The notes beneath the pieces were generated by a model. It was not told where the DNA came from and did no database searches. It was given only the letters and a program-made list of their open reading frames with translations. DNA of 64,000 bases, from the NCBI RefSeq assembly GCF_900115685.1, contig NZ_FOXJ01000001.1:2141796-2205795 (forward strand), given 5' to 3'. Within the stretch, counting starts at the first letter, position 1. Each line of letters begins with the position of its first letter. The translations under genes and the position numbers were made by a program. The stretch is from Variovorax sp. 770b2 (GTDB lineage: Bacteria > Pseudomonadota > Gammaproteobacteria > Burkholderiales > Burkholderiaceae_C). Shown here piece by piece: positions 44,136 through 53,354 of the stretch.

Positions 44136-45704
44136 ATGATCGGTCAATCGCTCCACGACCTCTGGTTCGGCTTCGGTGTCGCGTTCCAGGGCTCCAATCT
44201 TCTGTGGTCGTTCTTCGGCGTGCTGGTGGGCAACCTGATCGGCGTGCTGCCGGGCATGGGCGCACTGCAGGCCATCTCGATCCTCTTGCCGCTCACCTAC
44301 GCGATGCACCCGGTGCCCGCCATCCTGATGCTGGCCGGCATCTTCTACGGTTCGCAGTACGGCGGTGCCATCGGCGCCATCCTGATGAACATGCCCTCGC
44401 ACCCGCCGCACGCGGTGACGTGCCTGGACGGGTACCCGATGACCAAGCAGGGCAAGGGCGGCGTCGCGCTCGGGGTGACGATGATCGCCTCGTTCTTCGC
44501 GGCGTCGGTCGGCATCATCGTGATGATCTTCGCCTCGCCCCTGCTGGTGCAGATCGCGTTCAAGTTCGGCCCGACCGAGATCTTCTCGATCATGCTGCTG
44601 GGCCTGCTCGCCGGCTCCACCATGTCGCGCGGCTCGCCGCTCAAGGGCGTGGCCATGACGATCTTCGGCCTCCTGTGCGGCGTGGTCGGCACCGACGTGA
44701 ACAGCGGCAGCTTCCGCTTCGCGTTCGGCCTGCCCGAGCTGAGCGACGGCCTGGAGCTGGTGGCGATCTCGATGGGCCTCTTCGGCGTGGCCGACTTCCT
44801 GCTCAACGTGAACCGCATGAAGGCCATCGGCGACACGGGCACGTTGAAGCTGAGCGACATGCGCCCGAGCAAGGAAGAATTGAAGCGCGCCTTCCCCGCG
44901 ATGATCCGCGGCACCATCGTGGGCACGATCTTCGGCGCGATGCCCGGCACCGGCCCGACCATCACCACCTTCATCGCCTACGCGCTGGAGCGCAAGGTAT
45001 CGAAGACGCCCGACAAGTTCGGCACCGGCATGATCGAAGGCGTGGCCGGCCCCGAGGCCTCGGCCCACTCCAAGACGCAGGTCGACTTCATCCCGACGAT
45101 GAGCCTGGGCATTCCGGGCGACGCGGTGATGGCGCTGATCCTCGGTGCGCTGCTGATCCAGGGCATCCAGCCCGGCCCGCAGCTCATCACCGAGCACCCG
45201 GACATCTTCTGGGGCCTGATCGCCTCGTTCTGGATCGGCAACGTGATCCTGGTGGTGCTCAACGTGCCGATGATCGGCGTGTGGGTCAAGCTCCTGAAGG
45301 TGCCCTACAAGTACCTGTTCCCGGCCGCGATGTTCTTCATTGCGACGGGCGTCTACAGCACGCAGAACAGCCTGTTCCAGATCTGGGAAGTGCTGGTGTT
45401 CGGCATCGTCGGCGCGCTGCTGATGACGCTGGAGTTCTCGGTCGCGCCGATTCTCCTGGGCTTCGTGCTCGGGCCGATGGTGGAGGAGAACTTCCGCCGC
45501 GCGCTGCTGCTCTCGCGCGGCGACATGTCGGTGTTCGTGACGCGGCCGATCAGCGGCACCTTCATCGGGCTGTGCGTGCTGCTGCTGGCCGGTGTGGGCT
45601 TCTCGGCGTGGCGCGCCCGCGGGGGGCGCAAGGCGGTGATCGAACTGCCGAAGACGCCCGATGGGACGCCGCCTGCAGAAGCCATCTCGCTCGGCGGCAA
45701 GTAG
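44136..45704 (+). CDS. tctA: Tripartite tricarboxylate transporter large permease TctA
   Basis: A 522-residue permease with 11-12 hydrophobic segments. The conserved TctA motif GVLPGMGALQAISILLPLTY lies near residues 36-55, YGSQYGGAIGAILMNMPSHP follows, and the second half repeats the pattern with GAMPGTGPTITTFIAYALE. TctA uses an ion gradient to import citrate-like acids delivered by a binding protein. It ends before a strong terminator. In the absence of tctC, it may use a Bug-type binding protein encoded elsewhere; one is at 62.9 kb. Confidence 0.93.
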   Translation: MIGQSLHDLWFGFGVAFQGSNLLWSFFGVLVGNLIGVLPGMGALQAISILLPLTYAMHPVPAILMLAGIFYGSQYGGAIGAILMNMPSHPPHAVTCLDGYPMTKQGKGGVALGVTMIASFFAASVGIIVMIFASPLLVQIAFKFGPTEIFSIMLLGLLAGSTMSRGSPLKGVAMTIFGLLCGVVGTDVNSGSFRFAFGLPELSDGLELVAISMGLFGVADFLLNVNRMKAIGDTGTLKLSDMRPSKEELKRAFPAMIRGTIVGTIFGAMPGTGPTITTFIAYALERKVSKTPDKFGTGMIEGVAGPEASAHSKTQVDFIPTMSLGIPGDAVMALILGALLIQGIQPGPQLITEHPDIFWGLIASFWIGNVILVVLNVPMIGVWVKLLKVPYKYLFPAAMFFIATGVYSTQNSLFQIWEVLVFGIVGALLMTLEFSVAPILLGFVLGPMVEENFRRALLLSRGDMSVFVTRPISGTFIGLCVLLLAGVGFSAWRARGGRKAVIELPKTPDGTPPAEAISLGGK

Positions 45705-45726
45705 GCCGAGGCAACAACCCAAAGAA

Positions 45727-45755
45727 AAAGGGCCCGCTCAGTCGGGCCCTTTTTT
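45727..45755. terminator. Bidirectional terminator after tctA
   Basis: A 10-bp stem (45727-45736 with 45743-45752, loop CTCAGT) ends in a T-run on the plus strand and is preceded by an A-run, giving a U-tail on the minus strand as well. It lies between convergent tctA and the 138-aa gene. Confidence 0.88.
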
Positions 45756-45766
45756 CGTTCGAGCTT

Positions 45767-46183
45767 CTACTTGAGCTTCTGCGCGAAGGCCAGCATGCGT
45801 TCGCCATCGGCATCGGTGAACACCACCGCCGGCGTGAGGCCGACGTAGCGCCCGCCCTCGTGCGGCCGGGCCTCCACGAGCTGCAGGCCCACGAGCTTGC
45901 CGCTCTTGACGTAGCGGGTCTCGATGTAGATGCCCGTCTGGCCCTTCTTGTTGATCGGCAGCTGCGCGACGGCGGCGTAGTCGTCGGTCTTGAGCAACTG
46001 GGTGATGCGGTCCTTCAGGTGAAAGTCGTACCAGGCCTGTTCGTAGACCATCGACTCGCCGGTCTGCACATGCTTGAGCATGACCAGCAACTGCCGCTTG
46101 AAGAGCTTCAGCTCCTTCATGAGGAATTCGAAAAGATCGCCGTATTCGCCCGGTGCAACCTCGGGGGTTCGGAAAACTGCCAT
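45767..46183 (-). CDS. Conserved hypothetical protein (138 aa)
   Basis: I do not recognise a named family. The start ATG 46183 (MAVFRTPEVAPGEYGD) has an AAGGGAG ribosome site; the ORF extends further upstream but only in low-complexity sequence. The protein has no signal peptide or membrane helix. It reads as a helical N-terminus (LFEFLMKELKLFKRQLLVMLKH) followed by beta-strand-rich sequence with QTGIYIETRYVKSGKLVGLQLVE, and a final GLTPAVVFTDADG. A GC-rich 8-bp hairpin (46219-46239) lies in its leader. It shares a terminator with tctA. Confidence 0.75.
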   Translation of the reverse strand: MAVFRTPEVAPGEYGDLFEFLMKELKLFKRQLLVMLKHVQTGESMVYEQAWYDFHLKDRITQLLKTDDYAAVAQLPINKKGQTGIYIETRYVKSGKLVGLQLVEARPHEGGRYVGLTPAVVFTDADGERMLAFAQKLK

Positions 46184-46367
46184 GTGCCTTGCTCCCTTTC
46201 TGGGGATGTTCGTTGGGACGGCGATCCCCTCGATCGCCGTTTGCGGGGCGCAGCTTACTACTTGCACATGTCCGTGAATCTCGCGAAATCTCTCCGGCGA
46301 AGGCACAGGGTGTGCCGTGTTCGCGCTGCACGCGCGAGGACCGTGCGCGCGCTCCACGCGCGAGGGA

Positions 46368-47291
46368 TCAGACGGGCGTGGTCCCGGTGTCCGGCTCGCG
46401 CACGCCGAAAGGCTTGCCCGGCAGCGGGATGAATTCGGTCTCGCCGGGCACGTGGCCCATGCGCTGTGCGGCCCAGTCGGCGCCGGCTTCCAGGATGCGC
46501 TCGCGCCGGCTCGAGACGAAGTTCCAGGTGATGTAGCGCGGGCCATCCAGCGGCTCGCCACCGATCACCATCAGGCGCACGGCCGCGTCGGCCGTCAGCA
46601 CGGCGCCCTGCCCGTCGGGCAGCACCGCCATCGTGTGCGCGGGGATCGCCTCGCCGTTGACGCGCGCATCGGCATCGACGGCGTAGATGGCCAGCTCGGG
46701 TGCCAGCGCGGGCAGCTCGAAGCGGCCGCCTGCCGGCAGCGCGATGTCCAGGTAGACGGTCTGCGTCAATGTCTTCACCGGCGAGCGCTGGCCGAAGGCC
46801 TCGCCCACCAGCACGCGCACGTTGGCGCCCTGCGCCACCACTTCGGGGATGGCACTGGCAGCCGTGTGCTCGAAGCTCGGCTCGACCTCCTCATGCGCCT
46901 GCGGCAACGCGGCCCAGAGCTGCAGCCCGTGGTTCACGTAGGTGTCGGCCTTCAGGCGATCGGGCTTGCGCTCGGAGTGCACGATGCCGCGCCCCGAGGT
47001 CATCCAGTTGATCGCACCGGGCAGGATCTCCTGCACGCTGCCCAGGCTGTCGCGATGCATCATCGCGCCCTCGAAAAGATAGGTGACCGTCGCCAGGCCG
47101 ATGTGCGGATGCGGCCGCACGTCGTGCGCGGTGCCGGGCTTCTCGGTGGCCGGCCCGAAGTGGTCGAAGAACACGAAGGGCCCGACCGAGCGGCGCTGCG
47201 CCGCGGGCAGGAGGCGCCTCACGTTGAAGCCACCGCCCAGGTCCTTGTCGTGCGGTTGAAGCAGTTGTGCGGGGGCGGTGGTATCTGTCAT
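46368..47291 (-). CDS. Pirin family protein
   Basis: A 307-residue bicupin from ATG 47291 (MTDTTAPAQ). The N-terminal cupin contains the iron ligands in RPHPHIGLATVTYLFEG and the GRGIVHSE motif, the pirin signature. The C-terminal cupin is intact. Pirins bind iron and can have quercetinase or redox-sensing roles. It is the last gene in a minus-strand set with a flavodoxin-like reductase, DoxX and a second pirin, and a repeat element lies directly upstream of its start. Confidence 0.9.
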   Translation of the reverse strand: MTDTTAPAQLLQPHDKDLGGGFNVRRLLPAAQRRSVGPFVFFDHFGPATEKPGTAHDVRPHPHIGLATVTYLFEGAMMHRDSLGSVQEILPGAINWMTSGRGIVHSERKPDRLKADTYVNHGLQLWAALPQAHEEVEPSFEHTAASAIPEVVAQGANVRVLVGEAFGQRSPVKTLTQTVYLDIALPAGGRFELPALAPELAIYAVDADARVNGEAIPAHTMAVLPDGQGAVLTADAAVRLMVIGGEPLDGPRYITWNFVSSRRERILEAGADWAAQRMGHVPGETEFIPLPGKPFGVREPDTGTTPV

Positions 47292-47325
47292 CGGGGGCTC
47301 CATTTTTTGTCGGCTTCGCCATTGC

Positions 47326-47430
47326 CTTTTCGCGGGACACCGTGGAACCGGCTTTGCCGGGCCACCGGTGTCGCCCCCTGAAAGGGGGTTGGCGAAAGCG
47401 ACACGAAGTGCGCGAAGACTGGGGGTGAGT
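47326..47430 (+). repeat. Dispersed stop-codon-linked repeat, family 1, copy B
   Basis: About 105 bp between the flavodoxin-like gene's stop (47432) and the pirin start. It contains a CCGGC-TTT-GCCGG hairpin, a CCCCCT-GAA-AGGGGG hairpin and GCGACACGAAGTGCGC. It is in the same direction as copy C and opposite to copy A on the map, but the same relative to the gene that precedes it. Confidence 0.88.
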
Positions 47431-47431
47431 T

Positions 47432-47983
47432 CTAGACTCGCGATCTTGCCACTGCGGCGATGCGCTCGCCGAATGCGCGGGCTGTGTCGAAGTCGCCCTT
47501 GAACATTTCCGCCGGGCTCGCGTCCGATGGCGATTGCGTCAAGAGGCCGCCGTAGCCGCCCACGTAGTTCATCGACTCGCGCGTGGCGGCCTTGTTGTTG
47601 GTCGGCAAGATGCCCATGCTGACCCAGATGCCGCTGTGCTGCATCGCGAGCGTCCAGAGGTAGGCCATGGTCGTGACCTTGTCGCCGTTCATGGTGGCGC
47701 TGTTGGTGAAGCCGGCGAAGAGCTTGTCCTTCCAGCCTTGCGTGTACCAGACCTTGGAGGACGCATCGGCGAATTTCTTGAACTGCCAGCTCACGCCGCC
47801 CATGTAGGTCGGCGAGCCGAAGACGATGGCGTCGGCCGCGGCCAGCGTTTCCCAGCCGCCTTCGGGCAGGTTGCCGTCGGCATCGATGGCGAGCAGTTGC
47901 GCGCCGGCGGATTCGGCCACGGCTTGCGCCACGCGTTGGGTGTGGCCGTAGCCGGAATGGAAGACGACAACGATGTTTGCCAT
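47432..47983 (-). CDS. Flavodoxin-family (WrbA-like) NAD(P)H:quinone reductase
   Basis: A 183-residue protein with the flavodoxin fold. The FMN phosphate loop is near the start (HSGYGHTQRVAQAV); FGSPTYMGGVSWQFKKF and NNKAATRESMNYVGGYGGL contact the flavin ring and match WrbA/flavodoxin-like quinone reductases. It probably carries out two-electron quinone reduction. The gene is bracketed by two direct repeats (copies B and C) about 700 bp apart. Confidence 0.88.
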   Translation of the reverse strand: MANIVVVFHSGYGHTQRVAQAVAESAGAQLLAIDADGNLPEGGWETLAAADAIVFGSPTYMGGVSWQFKKFADASSKVWYTQGWKDKLFAGFTNSATMNGDKVTTMAYLWTLAMQHSGIWVSMGILPTNNKAATRESMNYVGGYGGLLTQSPSDASPAEMFKGDFDTARAFGERIAAVARSRV

Positions 47984-48027
47984 TGGATGATCTCCTGAGT
48001 GAAACGATGGTCGGTGATGGTGAATGT

Positions 48028-48129
48028 CTTTTCGCGGAACACCGAGGAACCGGCTTTGCCGGCCCTCAGGTGTGGCCCTCGGTGGGGGAGTGGCGAAGCG
48101 ACACGAAGTGCGCCAAGCCTGGGGGAGCG
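48028..48129 (+). repeat. Dispersed stop-codon-linked repeat, family 1, copy C
   Basis: About 100 bp between the doxX-like stop (48131) and the flavodoxin-like gene. It shares GGAACCGGCTTTGCCGG and GGCGAAGCGACACGAAGTGC with copies A and B but is more diverged in the middle (CCCTCGGTGGGGGAG). Confidence 0.85.
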
Positions 48130-48130
48130 C

Positions 48131-48532
48131 TTATTTCTTGTCGATGCTGAAGCGGCCGGCGCCGAAGGCCGAGAAAGCAAGCATGCCGCCGGCGATCGCC
48201 AGGTTCTTGAAGAACTGCGTGTTCTGCGTCGCATCGATCCAGAACTTGTGGAAGAACAGGCCGGTCGCGACCGTGAAGATCGCCATGACCAGGGCCACCC
48301 AGCGCGTCTTGAAGCCAAGCAGCAGTGCGATGCCGAAGCCGAGCTCGACGATGATCGCGATCGCGGCCGCGACCTGGGGCAGCGGCAGGCCCGCCGAGGT
48401 GATGTAGCCGACGGTGCCCGCAAAGCCCATCAGCTTGCCGAAGCCGGCGGGGATGAACAGCGTGGCGATCAGGATGCGGCCGATCAGCGCCAGGGTGTCC
48501 TGGGCTGCGTTGGGGGTGGTGGTGGTTGCCAT
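48131..48532 (-). CDS. DoxX family membrane protein
   Basis: A 133-residue protein with four membrane helices. ATG 48532 (MATTTTPNAAQDTL) is favoured over an upstream ATG at 48604 because the extra residues lie across a terminator hairpin. IATLFIPAGFGKLMGFAG is the DoxX signature (GxxKL), and HKFW plus FFKNLAIAGGMLAF closes the family pattern. Related proteins act with redox enzymes in thiol or oxidative stress. Confidence 0.9.
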   Translation of the reverse strand: MATTTTPNAAQDTLALIGRILIATLFIPAGFGKLMGFAGTVGYITSAGLPLPQVAAAIAIIVELGFGIALLLGFKTRWVALVMAIFTVATGLFFHKFWIDATQNTQFFKNLAIAGGMLAFSAFGAGRFSIDKK

Positions 48533-48573
48533 GGTTGAAAAACTCCTCGGGTTGTTGAAATACAGGGGAACAG

Positions 48574-48601
48574 AAAAAAAGCCGGGCGACAAGCGCCCGG
48601 C
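48574..48601 (-). terminator. Terminator after the second pirin gene
   Basis: On the minus strand, GCCGGGCG-CTTGT-CGCCCGGC is followed by seven T. It lies between the pirin at 48608-49309 and doxX, so doxX expression depends on read-through or on its own promoter. Confidence 0.85.
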
Positions 48602-48607
48602 CATGGA

Positions 48608-49309
48608 TCAAGCGGTCAGGTCGAACACCAGCACTTCGGCGTCCTTGCCGGCGCCGAGCGTCAATTGCGATTCGCCTTCGAGCATCGCGGCGTCGCCGCC
48701 CACGAGCTTCTGGCCATTGACTTCGAGCTCGCCGCGAATCAAGTGCACGTAGCTCTTGCGCGCCGGGTCGAGCGCCAGGCTGGCCTTCTCTTCGCCGTCC
48801 AGGAGCCCGGCGAAGAGGCGCGCATCGGCATTCACCTTCACCGAGCCGTCGCTGCCGTCGGGCGAGGCCACCAGGCGCAGCTTGCCGCGCTTCTCGGCGT
48901 CGCCGAACTGCTTTTGCTCGTAGCCCGGCGCGATGCCGCGCACATTGGGCTCGATCCAGATCTGCAGGAAGTGCGTGGTCTCGTCCTTCTTGTGGTTGAA
49001 CTCGCTGTGCATCACGCCGCGGCCGGCGCTCATGCGCTGGACGTCGCCCGGCGGGATGGATTCGATGTTCCCCATGCTGTCCTTGTGCGCCAGTTCGCCC
49101 GAGAGCACGTAGCTGATGATTTCCATGTCCTTGTGGCCATGGGTGCCGAAGCCGGCGCCCGCGGCCACGCGGTCTTCGTTGATCACCCGCAGGTTGCCGA
49201 AGCCCATGTGTGCCGGGTCGTAGTAACCGGCGAAGGAAAAGCTGTGGAACGAGCGCAGCCAGCCATGGTCGGCATAACCGCGTTCCTGTGATTTACGGAC
49301 TTGCAACAT
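48608..49309 (-). CDS. Pirin family protein, YhhW-like quercetinase
   Basis: A 233-residue bicupin. The N-terminal cupin contains the iron ligands in GTHGHKDMEIISYVLSG and AGRGVMHSEFNH, as in E. coli YhhW, which has quercetin 2,3-dioxygenase activity. RSFHSFSFAGYYDP at the N-terminus is diagnostic of this pirin subgroup. Quercetin is not necessarily the real substrate. It is the first gene of the minus-strand redox set, divergent from a LysR regulator. Confidence 0.92.
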   Translation of the reverse strand: MLQVRKSQERGYADHGWLRSFHSFSFAGYYDPAHMGFGNLRVINEDRVAAGAGFGTHGHKDMEIISYVLSGELAHKDSMGNIESIPPGDVQRMSAGRGVMHSEFNHKKDETTHFLQIWIEPNVRGIAPGYEQKQFGDAEKRGKLRLVASPDGSDGSVKVNADARLFAGLLDGEEKASLALDPARKSYVHLIRGELEVNGQKLVGGDAAMLEGESQLTLGAGKDAEVLVFDLTA

Positions 49310-49429
49310 CGTCGAACTCCTTTGGCCGTTCCCCGGGGGGATGTTCTGGCCTTCTTCGTATGCCGCGCCGGATGCGCAGCGGATGTGAAGAACTTTAGGC
49401 CCGCACCCCCGAGGGAAAAGCGTTCGGTT

Positions 49430-49459
49430 TTGATGGCATCATTCAAATTTTTTGATCAA
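49430..49459. promoter_or_regulatory. LysR-type binding sites in the pirin/LysR intergenic region
   Basis: TTGA-N9-TCAA (49430-49446) fits the T-N11-A LysR pattern with dyad symmetry and is followed by a second palindrome, TTGATCAA (49452-49459). They lie 11-40 bases before the LysR start and about 120-150 bases upstream of the divergent pirin gene, in an unusually AT-rich strip. This is a normal arrangement for a self-regulating LysR protein. Confidence 0.55.
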
Positions 49460-49469
49460 TGGAGCCGCC

Positions 49470-50423
49470 ATGCCCAGCGCCAGAGACGTACTGACCCCCG
49501 ACGCGCTCGCCATGCTGCAGACGGTGGCCACCACCGGCAGCTTCGCCGGCGCGGCGCGCGCGCTCAACCTGGTGCCCAGCGCGCTGAGCTACCGGGTGCG
49601 CCAGATCGAGGATGCGCTGGACGTGCTGCTGTTCGACCGCAGCGCGCGCCAGGCGCGCATCACCGAGGCCGGCGCCGAGCTGCTGCGCGAATCGGCGCGC
49701 CTCCTGAACGAGATCGATGCGGTCGCCAATCGCGTGAAGCGCGTGGCCACCGGCTGGGAGCCGATGCTGACCATCGCGGTGGACAGCGTGATCGCGCGCG
49801 ACCCGCTGCTGGACCTGGCCACCGCCTTCTTCGCGCTCGATCCGCCCACGCGGCTCAAGCTGCGCGACGAGACCCTGCTGGGCACCATCGAGGCGCTGAC
49901 CAGCGGCGAGGCCGACCTCGCCATCGGCGCCGTGCTCGATGCGGCGAGCCTCGCCTTCACGGCCACGGGCATCCGCAGCCGGCCGATCGGCGAACTGCGC
50001 TTCGTGTACGCGGTGGCGCCGCACCATCCGCTCGCGCGCCTGCCCGAGCCGTTGACCGATGCGGTGCTGCGCCAGTACCGCGCGGTCGCGGCCGCCGACT
50101 CGGTGCGCAGCGGGCCGAGCATGACGGTGAACCTCGTGGGCGGGCAGGACGTGCTCACCGTGCCGAACATGCAGTTCAAGCTGGCCGCGCAACTGCATGG
50201 GCTGGGCGGCGGCTTCCTGCCCGAGCCGATGGCGCGGCCGTACATCGAGGCGGGTCACCTGATCGAGCGCAAGACCGAGCGCACGCCGCCGCTGGGCACC
50301 ATGCATTGCGCATGGCGCGTGCGCAGCGCGGGCGGGCCGGGGCGCGCGCTCGAATGGTGGCTCGCGCAGTTCGAGCACGAGGCCACGCGGCGCGCGCTGC
50401 TCGAGCGTCATCGGGGACGCTGA
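49470..50423 (+). CDS. LysR-type transcriptional regulator
   Basis: A 317-residue regulator from ATG 49470 (MPSARDVLTPDAL); a TTG 18 bases upstream is possible. The winged helix-turn-helix (about 10-68) contains FAGAARALNLVPSALSYRVRQIED. The effector domain follows, with a LysR-type FDRS..RITEAG linker. It is divergent from the YhhW-like pirin and predicted to regulate the pirin/DoxX/flavodoxin set. The effector is unknown; quinones or oxidants are inferred from the targets. Confidence 0.9.
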   Translation: MPSARDVLTPDALAMLQTVATTGSFAGAARALNLVPSALSYRVRQIEDALDVLLFDRSARQARITEAGAELLRESARLLNEIDAVANRVKRVATGWEPMLTIAVDSVIARDPLLDLATAFFALDPPTRLKLRDETLLGTIEALTSGEADLAIGAVLDAASLAFTATGIRSRPIGELRFVYAVAPHHPLARLPEPLTDAVLRQYRAVAAADSVRSGPSMTVNLVGGQDVLTVPNMQFKLAAQLHGLGGGFLPEPMARPYIEAGHLIERKTERTPPLGTMHCAWRVRSAGGPGRALEWWLAQFEHEATRRALLERHRGR

Positions 50424-50519
50424 GGAAAGCCCTGAGGGCCCGTCCTCCTGCCGCCCTCGCAGACCGATGTAGAGTGCGGACACATTCATTGTCTCCCTGT
50501 CAAAAGAAAAGAGTCCGCC

Positions 50520-51641
50520 ATGACCACTCGCGCAACTGCAAAGCAGACCGACCGCCACCGAACCCCCTCCACCTCTCGCACCTCCAGCACCTCCCGCACC
50601 CCTCCCACCGTTCGCCGCCACTACGCCGTCGTCGGCGCCGGCATTGCCGGCGTGGCCTGCGCGCGCACGCTGGTGCAGGCCGGCCACAAGGTCACGCTGT
50701 TCGAACGCGAAGCCGCACCGGGCGGGCGCATGGCGAGCATCGACACGGCGTTCGGCCGCTTCGACAGCGGCGCGCAGTACTTCACCGTACGCGATCCGCG
50801 CTTCGCATTGGCGCTCGAAGCCACGCCCAACCTCTGCCGTCCCTGGAGCGCCAACCTCGTGCGCGTGCTCGACGCCCATGGCCGCGTGGCCGAAGCGGCA
50901 TTGCCCGGCCGCGAATCGCACTGGGTGGCGCAGCCCGGCATGGACGCGCTGGTCGCCCACTGGGCCGCGCCGCTGGCCGGCGACCTCATCACGAACACGC
51001 AGGTCACCCAGATCGAGCCCGACGCGCTCGATCCCAAGCGCTGGCAACTGCGCACCGCGGGCGAAGACGATTCGCAGCATGTGTACTCGGGCTTCGACGC
51101 CGTGCTGCTCGCCGTGCCGCCCTCGCGCACCCGCGTGCTGCTGGGCGACGGCAAGCTCTCGGCCTCCATCAGCCAGAAGATCGAGCCGGTGCGCATCGCG
51201 CCCTGCTGGACGCTGATGATCGCGTTCCCGCAGGCCAACCAGGCCAACATGTCGCACCTAGGCCCGCAGTGGAACGCGGCGCGCAGCACCCACCATCGCG
51301 TGGCGTGGCTCGCGCGCGAATCGTCCAAGCCCGGCCGCGAACGCATCGAGCGCTGGACGCTGCAGGCCAGCGCCACCTGGTCGCAGGAACATCTGCGCGA
51401 CGACGCACCGCGCGTCGAAGCCAAGCTCCTGCGCGCCTTCGCCGAGATCACCGGCATCCACGCCGTCCCCTCGCATGCGCAGACGCGCTGCTGGACCGAA
51501 GCCCAGACGCAGGTGCCCGTGGGCAAGTCCCACCTCTGGGACGCCAAGGCCCGCATCGGCGTGGCCGGCGACTGGTGCACGGGGCACCGGGTGGAAGACG
51601 CGTTCCTCTCGGGCCTCTCGCTGGCGCTTGCCGTGATCTGA
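50520..51641 (+). CDS. FAD-dependent amine oxidase-like protein (NAD(P)/FAD-binding)
   Basis: A 373-residue flavoprotein. A 30-residue Ser/Thr/Arg-rich N-terminal tail, encoded by a repetitive ACCTC tract, precedes the FAD motif [43 protein letters not shown] is typical of renalase/amine-oxidase-like proteins, and [19 protein letters not shown] near the C-terminus closes the FAD domain. Substrate is unknown. ATG 50520 may be preceded by a better start at VRRHYAV. Confidence 0.85.
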   Translation: MTTRATAKQTDRHRTPSTSRTSSTSRTPPTVRRHYAVVGAGIAGVACARTLVQAGHKVTLFEREAAPGGRMASIDTAFGRFDSGAQYFTVRDPRFALALEATPNLCRPWSANLVRVLDAHGRVAEAALPGRESHWVAQPGMDALVAHWAAPLAGDLITNTQVTQIEPDALDPKRWQLRTAGEDDSQHVYSGFDAVLLAVPPSRTRVLLGDGKLSASISQKIEPVRIAPCWTLMIAFPQANQANMSHLGPQWNAARSTHHRVAWLARESSKPGRERIERWTLQASATWSQEHLRDDAPRVEAKLLRAFAEITGIHAVPSHAQTRCWTEAQTQVPVGKSHLWDAKARIGVAGDWCTGHRVEDAFLSGLSLALAVI

Positions 51642-51657
51642 AAAGGTGATCCGCGGG

Positions 51658-52581
51658 ATGCGTGAGACCGGCCGTTTCGCGCCCTCGCCCACCGGCCCGC
51701 TGCACGCCGGCTCGCTGGTGGCCGCGCTTGCGAGCTGGCTCGACGTGCGCGCCCGCGGCCCCAAGGCGCGCTGGCTGATCCGCATCGAGGACGCCGACAC
51801 CGAGCGCTGCCTTCCCGGCATGGGCGAGCACATGCTGCGGCAGCTTGCCGACTGCCACCTGCTGCCCGACGAAACGCCGGTGTGGCAGACGCAGCGCACG
51901 CAACGCTATGAAGCGGCGCTGCACAAGCTGCAGGCGCTGGGCCTTGCCTACCCCTGCGGGTGCTCCCGCAAGGACATCGACACCGCGCTCGCGCGGCTCG
52001 GCCATCGGCACGAGCGGCATGGCGAGCGCGTGTACCCCGGCACCTGCCGCGACGGCCTGCACGGCAAACCCGCGCGGGCCTGGCGCTTCGCCACCGAGAA
52101 GTTCGAATCGGCATCGGCACCGGAGCTCTCGGGCGAGCTCCACTGGACCGACCGGCGCCTGGGCGAGCAGCATCAAGACGTCAGCCGCGAGGTCGGCGAC
52201 TTCGTGCTGCGCCGCGCCGACGGCCCCTGGGCCTACCAGCTCGCGGTGGTCATCGACGACGCCGAACAGGGCGTGACCGACGTGGTGCGCGGCGAGGATC
52301 TGGCCGACAACACCGCGCGCCAGATCCTGCTGCAGCGCGCGCTCGGCCTTTCGACGCCCGGCTACCTGCACACGCCGCTGGTGCGCGGCGCCGACGGCGA
52401 CAAGCTCTCCAAGCAGAACGGCGCCACGCCCATCGACACGTCGACGCCCGAAGCCGCGCTGGCCGCGCTCGATACGGCCGCGCGCGTGCTCGGCCTGGGC
52501 CCCGCCACGGCCGCATCCTGCGCGGCCGCGTTGGCCGGCTGGGTGCCCGAATGGCGCGCTCTCTACAATTCGCGGCCGTAA
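51658..52581 (+). CDS. gluQ: Glutamyl-Q tRNA(Asp) synthetase
   Basis: A 307-residue class I synthetase-like protein. ATG 51658 is preferred because AAAAGG lies 11 bases upstream; GTG 51646 is an alternative. HIGH-like motif [18 protein letters not shown], zinc ligands in YPCGCSRKD and YPGTC, and KLSKQN as the KMSKS-like loop. There is no anticodon-binding domain, as expected for GluQRS, which attaches glutamate to queuosine in tRNA-Asp. The stop TAA shares a base with the trmB start. Confidence 0.94.
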   Translation: MRETGRFAPSPTGPLHAGSLVAALASWLDVRARGPKARWLIRIEDADTERCLPGMGEHMLRQLADCHLLPDETPVWQTQRTQRYEAALHKLQALGLAYPCGCSRKDIDTALARLGHRHERHGERVYPGTCRDGLHGKPARAWRFATEKFESASAPELSGELHWTDRRLGEQHQDVSREVGDFVLRRADGPWAYQLAVVIDDAEQGVTDVVRGEDLADNTARQILLQRALGLSTPGYLHTPLVRGADGDKLSKQNGATPIDTSTPEAALAALDTAARVLGLGPATAASCAAALAGWVPEWRALYNSRP

Positions 52582-53339
52582 TGACCTTTCCCGACACCGT
52601 GCCCCACGACCTCCCGCCCAGCGACGAAACCACAGACGACAGCGCGGGCGACAGCAACAAGCCGCACCCGCTGCACCGCCGCCTCAAGAGCTTCGTGAAG
52701 CGCGCCGGCCGCACCACCGACGGCCAAGCGCGGGCCTTCTCCGAACTGGGCCCGCTGTTCCTCATCCCCTACACCCCCGAGCCGCTGGACCTCACGGCGG
52801 CCTTCGGCGGCCGCGCCGCCCCGACGGTGCTGGAGATCGGCTTCGGCATGGGCGAGGCCACCGCGCACATCGCCACGGTGCTGCCGGAGACCAACTTCCT
52901 TTGCTGCGAGGTGCACGATCCCGGCGTGGGTGCGCTGCTCAAGCGCATCGGCGAGCAGTCGATCCCGAACATCCGCATCTGCGCGCACGACGCGGTCGAC
53001 GTGCTCGACCACATGCTGCAGCCCGGCACGCTGGCCGGCGTGCATGTGTTCTTTCCGGACCCGTGGCACAAGAAGCGCCACAACAAGCGCCGGCTGATCC
53101 AGCCCGAATTCGTGACCAAGCTCGCGCAGCACCTGCGCCCCGGCGGCTACATCCACTGCGCGACCGACTGGCAGCCCTACGCCGAGCAGATGCTCGAGGT
53201 GCTGGCGGCCGAGCCGCTCCTGCGCAACACGGCCGAAGGCTATGCGCCGAAGCCGGCGTACCGGCCGCTCACCAAGTTCGAGAACCGCGGCATCAAGCTG
53301 GGCCACGGCGTGTGGGACCTGGTGTTCGAACGCGCCTGA
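52581..53339 (+). CDS. trmB: tRNA (guanine-N7-)-methyltransferase TrmB
   Basis: A 252-residue protein. A disordered acidic N-terminus (1-30) precedes a Rossmann methyltransferase fold with SAM motif [15 protein letters not shown] and the signature [16 protein letters not shown], which contains the catalytic Asp. TrmB makes m7G46 in the variable loop of many tRNAs. It overlaps gluQ by one base, so the two tRNA genes are coupled. Confidence 0.96.
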   Translation: MTFPDTVPHDLPPSDETTDDSAGDSNKPHPLHRRLKSFVKRAGRTTDGQARAFSELGPLFLIPYTPEPLDLTAAFGGRAAPTVLEIGFGMGEATAHIATVLPETNFLCCEVHDPGVGALLKRIGEQSIPNIRICAHDAVDVLDHMLQPGTLAGVHVFFPDPWHKKRHNKRRLIQPEFVTKLAQHLRPGGYIHCATDWQPYAEQMLEVLAAEPLLRNTAEGYAPKPAYRPLTKFENRGIKLGHGVWDLVFERA

Positions 53340-53354
53340 AGAAAGAAAAGCCCG

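Noticed and set aside
47326..48129. CRISPR-like interpretation of the repeated elements
   Set aside because: The repeats are about 100 bp, separated by a gene, and lack short regular spacing or cas genes.
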